The notes under the pieces are model-generated. The model did no database searches. It was not told where the DNA came from and saw nothing but the letters and a program-made list of their open reading frames with translations. Below, in pieces: positions 57,201 through 64,000 of a DNA stretch of 64,000 nt; position 1 is the first letter of the stretch, and every line of letters begins with the position of its first letter. Source of the stretch: Vitellaria paradoxa (lineage: Eukaryota > Streptophyta > Magnoliopsida > Ericales > Sapotaceae); the NCBI GenBank assembly GCA_019916065.1, contig CM034234.1, positions 15,369,020-15,433,019 on the forward strand, in the 5' to 3' direction. The position numbers and the translations under genes were made by a program.

Positions 57201-57836
57201 TACTTCGGGGAAAAGGTCCTCCCACTCATTCGATACAAGGAATCTATCAAGCCTAGATTTGCTAGATCTGTTGCTCCAGGTGAATTTGCGACCTCCCAAA
57301 GGCAGATCAATACAACCCAAATCATCTATGAACTCGGAGAACATATCCATGTTTTTAGTTCTACCTTTGCAATTCCATTTGTCTTCAATGTTCTTAATCA
57401 TGTTGAAATCTCCTCCCATACACCAAGGGACATTCCAGCGGAATACCGCAGCTCCTAACTCTTCCAAAAACTCTGCTTTTAAGTTATTAGCTACTGGGCC
57501 ATAAACCCCAGTGAATGACCAAAGGATATCCTCCTCCACCTGCTGAAAAAGACAGGATAATGAGTGTGTTCCTGTTTCAGAATCCAGCAAAGACAGTTTT
57601 CTAACATCCCACATGACCAGAATACCTCCTGAGGCTCCAGAGGAGTCAAGTGCTACCCATTTAACCCAGCTGCCACCCCACAGTGAGCTAATTAAAAAGG
57701 CATCAACAAAGGATAACTTAGTTTCCTGCAGACATACAACATCTGGGTGCCAAGCCTTGAGAGAGGATTTTATTACCATCCTCTTCGAAGCCCCACAGCA
57801 ACCTCTGACATTCCAACTGATAATTTTCAGCTTCAT
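54207..57836 (-). CDS. LINE ORF2: endonuclease / reverse transcriptase / zinc-binding domain
   Basis: 1,209 residues from ATG 57836-57834 (the frame is open three codons further, to a GTG). This polyprotein nicks target DNA and copies the element's RNA there (target-primed reverse transcription). The apurinic-type endonuclease covers about 1-235: Asn9 in SWNVRG, Glu38 in LQETK, GDFN at 142-145, and SDQFPI at 222-227 where active enzymes have SDH. RT covers about 475-760: APGPDGW, FRPISLLG, KLDIEKAFDHVNW, GLRQGDPLSPFLF, and the catalytic FADD at 687-690. A C-terminal zf-RVT domain (about 1028-1112) has CPLC...H...HC. There is no internal stop. It overlaps ORF1 by one base. The endonuclease change could cripple cleavage. 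Confidence 0.95.
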   Translation of the reverse strand: MKLKIISWNVRGCCGASKRMVIKSSLKAWHPDVVCLQETKLSFVDAFLISSLWGGSWVKWVALDSSGASGGILVMWDVRKLSLLDSETGTHSLSCLFQQVEEDILWSFTGVYGPVANNLKAEFLEELGAAVFRWNVPWCMGGDFNMIKNIEDKWNCKGRTKNMDMFSEFIDDLGCIDLPLGGRKFTWSNRSSKSRLDRFLVSNEWEDLFPEVFQKTLSRTVSDQFPILLDGGGLKSGPKPFRFENMWLLAEGFIDMIAAKWQSYHFYGSASYRLTQKLLSLKADLKKWNVEVFGRLDLQKTQLQNDIQQLDSLDEEGGLTDLDRSSRKCKIQELQKILQMEEISWRQKSRVKWLKEGDRNTKFFHKMATANKRRNWIDKLRINGSITEEPREIRRGILKFYQQLFKEEVCWRPKIDNLEFTQLNPAASDELEKQFSEAEIYKAINALNGEKAPGPDGWTIAFFKSCWNVIKEDLLQFFTEFHESSRFVRSVNATFIALVPKKAGAVDIKDFRPISLLGAVYKILSKVLASRLQSAIEPLISPSQNAFVGGRQILDAVLIANEVLDSKIKKKGKGLVCKLDIEKAFDHVNWNFLLYLLKRMGFGNKWIQWISWCISTASFSILINGSPEDFFAFSRGLRQGDPLSPFLFILIMETLSRMLQQVEKAGFIEGFSVGNDNLSLSISHLLFADDSIIFCGADLLQLGHLRCTLLGFEAVTGLKINLQKSEVMAVGPSADLGDLANILGCKIGSLPTTYLGLPLGATFKSKKIWEPILEKCRNRLAGWKKNYLSTGARITLIKSVLASLPTYFLSLFTAPISVIKAIEKMQRDFLWGRFEEAHKFSLVNWKAVCSPLGAGGVGLRQLRLNNEALLGKWLWRFIQEDNSLWKRLILIKYGEDFGGWSSAAVSSPHGSGLWRGIRGLWHSFNSCISWQIGNGERILFWKQDWLGIGCLSAIFPEIFAIAANKEASVADYCSGVDAQSSWTVELRREVNDWEVDSLLSLMELLSSIKRSNSADSALWRISSKKEFSVKSFYSFLLGCNKDIFPWSKIWKAAVPTRVSFFIWCAVKGKILTMDNLKLRGLQLANRCPLCLLQEETIAHLFLHCSWSAELWNLLLSCFGVQLAFPEDLGRFLLLWWGQTLSTRKKHTWNLVPFCLFWLIWKERNRRIFEDESRTTMKIKSLLLSNLCEWESMGSNIDLVSFLNFLDTLN

Positions 57837-57838
57837 TA
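57834..57838 (-). promoter_or_regulatory. TAATG stop-restart junction between LINE ORF1 and ORF2
   Basis: On the minus strand the ORF1 stop TAA (57838-57836) and ORF2 ATG (57836-57834) share one A. Such overlaps are known in some LINEs to allow ORF2 translation by termination and reinitiation. Here this is inferred from position only. Confidence 0.7.
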
Positions 57839-59701
57839 ATAACACAAAGGTAAAGGTTTCCTGCTCCCTCCATCCCCTTCATTCTCCGACTGAGCTTCCT
57901 TCTGCGCTTCTTTATCATATGATATTGAACATTGCAAATTCCTCAATTCTCTAACACCTTTGCTGCTGCCTTTAGTCTTTTTCCTTTCTCCAACTTGCTG
58001 GGTCCTTCTTTTCTCTTCAATGGACAAAAGCAAGTCCATTAATTTATCTTCTAGGTCCTCACTGGAAATCCCCAGAGTTTTCTTAAAGGATTTCATTCTA
58101 TTAATGACCCAAGAGGAAATTTTTTGCTGGTCCTGTCCACAATCCCCCAGCAAAAGAATGTTGGGATTCCAGTCTTCAGGACTGCAGGAGTCCAGAGGGA
58201 TGCAGTCAAAAGACTGATCCAAATTCTCTAGGTTATAGTCATCTTCGGCCAAGGAGCTGCCCTCGAAAGAAGAATCCCTTCCACACCTGTCAGCCAAAAT
58301 TATTGGTTTAATGGGAACTGTGGATCGAGTTGCAATTTTTCCAGGATTGAAAACCTGATCCATCTTCGTGGAGCTGTATTTTTTCCCAAAGAATTTATCA
58401 TCGTCTGAGGAGGCTTTAGTAGACTTGGGAGAGCAATAAATGTTCTTTGGAAAATTCCTATTGACTTCCTTAATGGCTGGCAGCTGAGAAATAACTCCAT
58501 AACTTTGTTCCATATTGCCATCAATAGGGGTTAATGACTCCTGATCATCCAGATTACTAAGGGTCTCATATTTATTAGAGTAGGGGAGACCAGCCAGATG
58601 CTCTGAACTGTGATTATTACTGTGATTATTCCACTCCGTGGCTTTAAATGTTCTGCCAACCTTGATCCATTTAACATTCCTAGTATCCTTGGATGGTCTC
58701 TTGGGATTCTGTGCTGCAGTCTGCTGAGTTACTGCGGCTTTTCGAGAACCAAAGGAGGGTTCATGCATTGAATTTGAGTTTGAAGAACCACGCGCCACCT
58801 TCAGCACTCCTGCCGGTGGCCGGAAAACTTCTTTGACAGGGTCAGCTTCAAACCAGTCCACCCATGGTTTCCTCTCAACCCATATTGGGCAATCATATCT
58901 GGATTGACCAACTACCAAAGGGACTGAAGCTGGGACAGATCTCCCATCACCTTTAACTTTAATTCTAATCCATTTGTAGTTGGAAGAACCGCTCCAATTC
59001 TCTTCTATACCTAAATACCCACCACAGAAATCTCCTATACTTTGAAAGACATTTGTACTCCAAAGATAGACTGGAATGCCAACCACTTTAATCCAAACAG
59101 AATTTTGGTTCCATCCCCGCCTGGAACAGCATATCCAACTGTGCCAAGGGTCTAATAATAGTTGGTTCCCATCTATAATATAATCTTTCATTAAAACTTG
59201 AGAGGCAATCTCATGAGAGGGAAAGATAAAAAGGAATTTATCATCTACTAATACTTTTACAGAAACACCTCCAGGGAAAGACCATCTTCGCTGCACCCAA
59301 GAGTGTACTTTGTTGAGATCAGGATTAACTGATCCAACAAAGCTGCCCACCAAGCATCTATTCAAGTTGTGACTGCTCGCTACAGCATCTTTAAAGTTAA
59401 CTCTAACATACTGATTGTTATGGGAGCTTCGGACTTTACCTGCATTCCATTCAGGGAGGGCAGCAGCTTGAAGGTAGGTTCTTGAAACTTTGGAATGCTG
59501 CATGGAGCGTCTAGCAGACTTGTTCAATAATGGATCAGGATGAGAATAAGCATTGGTTCGACTTTGAGGACTTCTAGGAAGGAAGAATTCTAATAGTTTG
59601 GCAAGGAAATTCCACCCTTTCCCATCTGACAACTCCGGGAGCATAACCAGCCTCCTCCCAAAGGGTGCAATGAGTCGAACTTCTAACAGATTGTCAACCA
59701 T
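57836..59701 (-). CDS. LINE ORF1 (RNA-binding, DUF4283-type), 5'-truncated with a start codon in flanking DNA
   Basis: 621 codons. Residues about 115-262 form the DUF4283-like core of plant LINE ORF1 proteins (NRCLVGSFVGS, VQRRWSF, KVLVDDKFLFIFPS, WICCSRRGW, VWIKVVGIPVYLW, YKWIRIKVKGDGR). These proteins bind the element RNA. The C-terminal half is Ser/Asn/Lys-rich and disordered-looking. No CCHC zinc knuckle was found. The first five codons (MVDNL) lie in the older LINE: they are the antisense of its codons for DCQP. The element's own sequence starts around codon 5 or 6, so the natural N-terminus is lost and the annotated ATG is fortuitous. ORF1 ends in a TAA that overlaps the ORF2 ATG. Confidence 0.85.
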   Translation of the reverse strand: MVDNLLEVRLIAPFGRRLVMLPELSDGKGWNFLAKLLEFFLPRSPQSRTNAYSHPDPLLNKSARRSMQHSKVSRTYLQAAALPEWNAGKVRSSHNNQYVRVNFKDAVASSHNLNRCLVGSFVGSVNPDLNKVHSWVQRRWSFPGGVSVKVLVDDKFLFIFPSHEIASQVLMKDYIIDGNQLLLDPWHSWICCSRRGWNQNSVWIKVVGIPVYLWSTNVFQSIGDFCGGYLGIEENWSGSSNYKWIRIKVKGDGRSVPASVPLVVGQSRYDCPIWVERKPWVDWFEADPVKEVFRPPAGVLKVARGSSNSNSMHEPSFGSRKAAVTQQTAAQNPKRPSKDTRNVKWIKVGRTFKATEWNNHSNNHSSEHLAGLPYSNKYETLSNLDDQESLTPIDGNMEQSYGVISQLPAIKEVNRNFPKNIYCSPKSTKASSDDDKFFGKKYSSTKMDQVFNPGKIATRSTVPIKPIILADRCGRDSSFEGSSLAEDDYNLENLDQSFDCIPLDSCSPEDWNPNILLLGDCGQDQQKISSWVINRMKSFKKTLGISSEDLEDKLMDLLLSIEEKRRTQQVGERKKTKGSSKGVRELRNLQCSISYDKEAQKEAQSENEGDGGSRKPLPLCY

Positions 59702-59860
59702 TATCGGAAAGAATTTTGGGTAGGATTAAATGTTAGACAAGTAAGTATGTTTCTTATGCAGGAAGGGTGCAACTAATCCAATCTGTCTTGTGTTGATCAA
59801 GTTGTTTCTCAGTACGAAAATTAAAATGGAAATTTGACTTAAACCAAGGTTGTTGTAACT
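59687..59860 (+). pseudogene. Older LINE reverse transcriptase, continuation after the insertion
   Basis: From the second CAGATT copy the plus strand reads DCQPLSERILGRIKC, a stop where relatives have Trp, TSKYVSYAGRVQLIQSVL, another stop, and then decays. It follows directly from KLKAAD at 54093 in the same frame. Confidence 0.88.
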
Positions 59861-60163
59861 AGCGCTTGAAGGGTACTCGAAGGACTTCAAGCCGCTCTCG
59901 AAATTTCTTGCAGATTCTGTGCTGATCCTATTTTCATTTTTGGTGCTAAAATATATATCACATATTCCACCACACCTGAGTGATTACTTTTGAAAAGTAA
60001 GAAACATATTGTGCAAGAGGCAATCAAAAGTGTGGATCAAAGAAACAAGTGATCTTCAATTCGAGATCGGAAAATCAAGAAAAACTCTAGGTTCTAGGAA
60101 AGGTCATTCAAGTTTGAGAACGGGATCAATCGTACAAGTGAAGATTCATTGTGAATTCTAGCA
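59861..60163. other. Gene-free stretch
   Basis: Possibly the last remains of the older LINE; nothing further recognised. Confidence 0.4.
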
Positions 60164-60176
60164 AGTAATAGGTACT

Positions 60177-60366
60177 GTCCCCCCAGGGTTTAGCCGTGTT
60201 GGCTAGTGGGTTTGCTCCCCACATAGGCGATGCGAGTTTGAATTTCATGACTTAAATTGGAAGCGTGGTTGAGGGGTCAGCCACGTGTCCCTCAGTTTAC
60301 CCATTAGCTACACAGTTCGTTGAGGATTGCAATAAACCAATGGGGTTCTGGATCATAAAAAAAAAT
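60177..60366 (+). mobile_element. tRNA-derived SINE of a second family, with poly-A tail
   Basis: 190 bp flanked by AGTAATAGGTACT (60164-60176) and AGTAATAGATACT (60367-60379), a 13-bp duplication with one mismatch. The body has a degenerate A box (GGCTAGTGGG, 60201-60210), a degenerate B box (GAGTTTGAATTTC, 60234-60246) and an A-rich tail after GGATCAT. It is unrelated in its body to the SINEs at 21.6 and 41.3 kb. Confidence 0.75.
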
Positions 60367-60379
60367 AGTAATAGATACT

Positions 60380-61656
60380 TAAACGAGGATAGATGTTAAG
60401 TCAAGTCATGTACGATATACTCTTGTAATCTTCAATTTTATAGTGAATTAGTTTTCTGAAATAGTCACTTTATAGAATCGAGATTTTTCTCTAGAAAGTG
60501 ATTTCTAAGGTTTTTCTCGTTAAATCTTGTGTCTCATTTGCTTCCACTTGTGCGTATTTGTAATTGAGGATTTCTCCATATTTGGTTTTCACCTAAGTTA
60601 CATGAAATTGAAACTTTATATCATGCATGGAGTTGCCTTTACAAATTTATGTTGTTGATTATTTAAGAATACATGTTTTAATGATGTTGAATGTCTAAAT
60701 GTTGAGAAAATTGAGTTATCGTTGATAGATGAACTGAAATAAATTTAAAATCATAGAATAGACCATAAGCTGGACAAAATTTGAATCTAATCATAAGCGT
60801 TTGCATGATTATCTGTACAGCGCTGTGTATGGATGTTCATCCTAATGGATGCTAGGACACAACTTTGTAGTTACTATTCTTGCTCATTTTGCCTTAAGGT
60901 TGTACCCAGTCTGTGTATAGGATTGTACATCACTCCTTAGCCATGTACACAGCATTGTTTATTTGGCTGGATGCCAAGATTATTAGATTAATCATGCAAA
61001 ATACTAACCTAATTTAATTGTTTTTAATTTTATTAATAATGGAAATGGGATGTTGATATGATAATAATGTTATAATTATAACATGATGTTTATGTTCATT
61101 ATATTTCATGTTAGTAGCATAATAAGACTGGTATTATTGTTGTTGTCTAATGCTCACTCCCCCTGCAAACTATATTACAAGTTTTGGTTGGATCTTACAC
61201 TATAGGCAGGTTGGACCGTTGGGTTGTGAGACATAGCTACCCTAGACAAAGTTTTAAGTATTTTATTTTATTTTGAGAAACTATGTATTGTATGAAGGAA
61301 GGACTGTATATATATATTCTACATTTTTTCATTGGTGGGAATGTATAGGCTGTGGAGCCTTATAATATTTTTGAGAGCTTTGCTAAGCCTATGAATGAGA
61401 TTGTTTTGTATATATTCTTCTTGGACTGTGTGTCTACAGTTGTCTGGTTTATATTTTTAGCTCTGATCAGGGGTAGGTTTTATGTGATGGTTTGTGATTT
61501 GCATGTGTTTAACCTGCTACTTAGTTTAAAGGAAATCAATGGCATGAAAAAAGTGTTTGTAGGGGTGGAGCCAAGGGCAGAATGGCCAAGTTAGGTCATC
61601 GGGGACCTAAGCCCTAACCTAGACATGTAGGGGAAGGGTGGGGTATTATAGATAAT
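60380..61656. other. Gene-free stretch, right part LTR-like
   Basis: No supported gene. 61140-61656 (TATAGGCAGGTTGG, then GTTGTCTGGTTTATATTT and ending GGGGTATTATA) recalls the 3' part of a chromovirus-type LTR, with an end similar to the GGTATTATA end of the solo LTR at 34439. Its 5' limit was not found. Confidence 0.35.
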
Positions 61657-61828
61657 AAGATCAAGGTTGAGGTGAGTTAAAACTAGGTCCCTCTTTACAT
61701 CTCTATATGCTAGGAATGTGCAATTGACCCGTTACCAGAAATGATCCATTTAATCCCTTAATAGGTTGAGTCAATATGAAAAATTAACGGATCTAATTCG
61801 ATCCATTCAGACAAGTGTTTTTGAAACT

Positions 61829-61851
61829 AAGAAGAAGAAGAAGAAGAAGAA
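61829..61851. repeat. (AAG)n microsatellite
   Basis: Seven AAG units. Confidence 0.9.
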
Positions 61852-61973
61852 AATATAACAAGTTAATTTGTTTGGTCTTACCCATTTACCTATTTTAAAC
61901 AAGTGAGTCAAAGAAATTTTATAAATTAATAATCTAAGTCCAATTCAATCTAAAGTCACCTTGATCTGATGTG

Positions 61974-62153
61974 TTTTTTTTTTTTTTAATAACTCAGGAT
62001 ATCCGGGCCACTTTACGCGCACCTTAAATAATCTTTGGGGCTTTGAAATTAATGATTGGATAAGCCTTTCAGTAGTCTTAAAGAGACTCGAATTAGTGAC
62101 CTTTAGGCAGCAAACCCAAATTCTTACCAGATGAGCTAATACTCAGGGTTTTC
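61974..62153 (-). mobile_element. tRNA-derived SINE with poly-A tail, minus strand
   Basis: 180 bp flanked by GATCTGATGTG (61963-61973) and GATCTGATTTG (62154-62164), an 11-bp duplication with one mismatch. On the minus strand: A box TAGCTCATCTGG (62138-62127), B box ATTCGAGTC (62093-62085; consensus GTTCGANNC), and a poly-A tail seen as a plus-strand T-run at 61974-61988. Confidence 0.82.
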
Positions 62154-62224
62154 GATCTGATTTGTTGCACATCCCTATTGTGTGAGACAAAAACTAGTGC
62201 TCATATGATTAACGCAAGATAAGA

Positions 62225-62364
62225 GGGGCGTTTGGAGTAACAAAAAATTAGCAAAAATTACTAAAAATTATAATCTCGTAATTTGTGTAGTAAATAAAAA
62301 GTTAAAATCTTTTATAGATTTTCAAAATTTTTTTTTTATAAAATACGATGCTCTAAACACATCC
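62225..62364. repeat. MITE family R4, copy 4
   Basis: 140 bp from GGGGCGTTTGGAGTAACAAA to GATGCTCTAAACACATCC, an imperfect inverted pair. The centre TCGTAATTTGTGTAGTAAAT matches the other copies. Confidence 0.65.
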
Positions 62365-63268
62365 AAAACTAGTGTTCATAGACTTTTTTTTTTTTTTTTG
62401 TGCTGATTATTTAATCAGGATTCGGCTAAATGCTGATAATTTTTCAATATTGAAAATAATACTGTTAATTGAGAAAGTATTCACTGTTAATTGAGAAAGT
62501 ATTCTTTGAAAGAGTACTTTTAAAAAAATGCTCTTTCCAAGAGTACTTTATAAAAGCGCCATTTCAAAAGGTGTTTTTAAGAGCACTCTTTCAAATACTG
62601 CTTTCAACAGTTATAATTTTCAACAAAGTTATCAGGTAGCCATGGGAAATTTTGTAGAAAACAAGAAAAAAAAAAAAAAAAAAACAATTTTAGTCCAATA
62701 ATTTTTCTTCTTAGGGCCAAAAACAGTCCCGACCCAACCACTTTTCTTCCAACAATTTCAACTCAAAAAAAAATTATACATTTTGCGTGTATAACTAATC
62801 ACATTTGCATACAATATCCAATATACACATTTGTATATAACATTCTCTGTGTGTCTATATGTTTTATCTATATATATGTATACATGTGCACATACAACGG
62901 AGGCTGAAGTAGGGAAAATGAAGCCTGACCTTGTCTCCGGCGTCTGTGTGCTCGGGAAGTAGGGATGAAACCCTTGTCGGTGGATTTGAGGAACGGGAAC
63001 CCTCGCCGATGAAGTAAGGTATCCTCTTCGCTGAAACAATTCAGAAGAAGAAGAAGAATGAATAAAGTAATGAACCCCGGGGGGGGGAGAGGTTTTTGTT
63101 GAAAATTATAACTGTGATGAAAGCATGTCAGCGAATATTTTCTCCGAGTACTGAAAAATCGTCACCATTCAATCAAATATTAATTAAACAATCAACAAAA
63201 AAAAGAGAGAGTCGGCATTCATATGATAAAAGCAAGAAAAGAAGTGAACCAAACGACGCATGATTGCG
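62365..63268. other. Gene-free stretch
   Basis: No supported gene. It contains a short duplication (ACTGTTAATTGAGAAAGTATTC at about 62461 and 62484), a poly-A run at 62664-62683, and a C4G9 tract at 63075-63087. A 93-codon minus-strand frame at 62758-63039 resembles nothing recognised; its first third is less AT-rich and could be an exon, but there is no support. Confidence 0.4.
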
Positions 63269-63660
63269 GAGGTGTTTGGTAGCGTAATTTTTAGTATTTT
63301 TTAATAAATTTTAATAAAAAATTATTAATTATAATTTTTAGTGTGTTTTGTAAAATAAGTTACAATTTTTAATAATTTTTTTTATAATTTTTAGATGTTT
63401 GGTAAAATTTTTGATAATATTTAGTAATTTTTAGCAACTTTTGAGTATTTGGTAAAATTTTTAGTAATTTTTAGTAACTTTTGTATATTTGATGAAACTT
63501 TTAGTAATTTTGAGGGAACAATTTTTTTTTTTTTGGTAAGTTTTGAGGGAACAATTTACTATAACAGAGAAAAAAAAGTGACAAAAATTAAAATTTATCA
63601 AACACTCATTTTACAATTTTTAGTAATTTTTTATACATTTTTGTGTTGCCAAACAGTACC
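63269..63660 (+). repeat. Interspersed repeat family R2, plus-strand copy
   Basis: Begins GGTGTTTGGTAGCGTAATTT and ends GTTGCCAAACAGTACC, so the ends form a short inverted pair. Inside, units of 40-50 bp repeat TTTGGTAAAATTTTTAGTAA followed by TTTTTAGTAACTTTT. It matches the reverse complement of 11640-11966, including the GTAGCGTAA opening and ATTACTATAACAGAG near the far end. Confidence 0.7.
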
Positions 63661-64000
63661 TATATAAAAGGCTGGTTACTAAATATTTTCACAGGGCACG
63701 GGACAATCATAAGAATTTAAATGATGTCTGAGATGCCAATTTTTATCATTTCGGTTAAATGGCATAAAAAAATAATTTTACTAACATTTAACACACAATT
63801 TATAACACAAATTATTAAAAATAAAAATAAAATACGATACGATACAATACAATACAATGCAGACACTATAACTTAAAATTAACATAAATTTAATCAAATT
63901 ATAAAATAAATTAATTATTTAACATATCCATTAAATTTTAAACTATCGAAATATGATATAATTATAAATTGTAACCTCATTTTGTTTTAGTGACTTTTAA
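63661..64000. other. Gene-free right edge
   Basis: AT-rich DNA with a short ATACGATACGATACAATAC pentamer run at about 63831-63857. No gene supported. Confidence 0.5.

Larger units (their letters stand above)
54093..59686 (-). mobile_element. L1-type LINE, nearly complete, two ORFs, inserted in an older LINE
   Basis: About 5.6 kb on the minus strand: ORF1, ORF2, a 3' UTR of about 100 bp and a poly-A tail (plus-strand T11 at 54093-54103). It interrupts the reverse transcriptase of a plus-strand LINE. Removing it with one CAGATT copy restores that protein from KLKAAD to CQPLSERILGRIK. Its 5' end at about 59686 appears truncated, because ORF1 is open right up to and through the junction. ORF2 is intact, so the insertion is young relative to everything else in the window. 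Confidence 0.92.

Noticed and set aside
54283..58217. Several plus-strand frames opposite the LINE
   Set aside because: Shadows of ORF1 and ORF2.
61352..61594. 80-codon plus-strand frame
   Set aside because: Lies in a probable LTR remnant and ends in its GC-rich tail; no domain.
1..64000. CRISPR arrays, operons, ribosomal RNA genes
   Set aside because: None seen; the window is plant nuclear DNA and the regular repeats are microsatellites or transposon units.

Overview
This is nuclear DNA from a flowering plant, most likely a eudicot. It is AT-rich, with long gene-free stretches full of microsatellites and small repeats, introns with GT/AG borders, and two recognisable plant-specific gene families. 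No bacterial, organellar or viral gene block is seen. The species cannot be named from the sequence.

Two host genes are supported. Near the left edge, on the minus strand, is a single-exon GLUTAMINE DUMPER gene (860-1357), with a TATA box at 1492-1499 and a CT/poly-C tract in its presumed leader. At 46256-52834, on the plus strand, is a five-exon glutamate receptor-like channel gene. Its exons join in frame to 918 residues, with signal peptide, amino-terminal domain, S1, M1-P-M3, S2 and M4 all present. The roughly 45 kb between them contains no intact host gene that I can recognise.

Most of the rest is transposon sediment. From 1.7 to 30 kb lie small AT-rich MITE-like families, a diverged LTR, a SINE and the 3' end of an RTE-type LINE. 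From 30.7 to 39.1 kb is a nest: a decayed Ty1/copia element (minus strand) was hit by (i) a MULE-like element with about 210-bp inverted repeats and a perfect 9-bp target duplication, (ii) a gag-only element whose two 358-bp LTRs face each other in inverted orientation yet share a perfect 5-bp target duplication, and (iii) a Tekay/Del-like solo LTR with a perfect AAAAC duplication, itself split by a second, oppositely oriented solo LTR of the same family. From 53.4 to 59.9 kb a nearly complete two-ORF L1-type LINE (minus strand) sits inside the reverse transcriptase of an older plus-strand LINE. Three more tRNA-derived SINEs lie at 41.3, 60.2 and 62.0 kb, and a possible one lies in GLR intron 2.

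The most unusual object is the inverted-LTR gag element at 31881-33914. It looks as if it integrated as a unit through two identical (U3) ends rather than one U3 and one U5 end. The other strong story is the LINE-in-LINE insertion, where the apparent ORF1 start codon lies in the interrupted host copy and ORF1/ORF2 meet in a one-base TAATG overlap.
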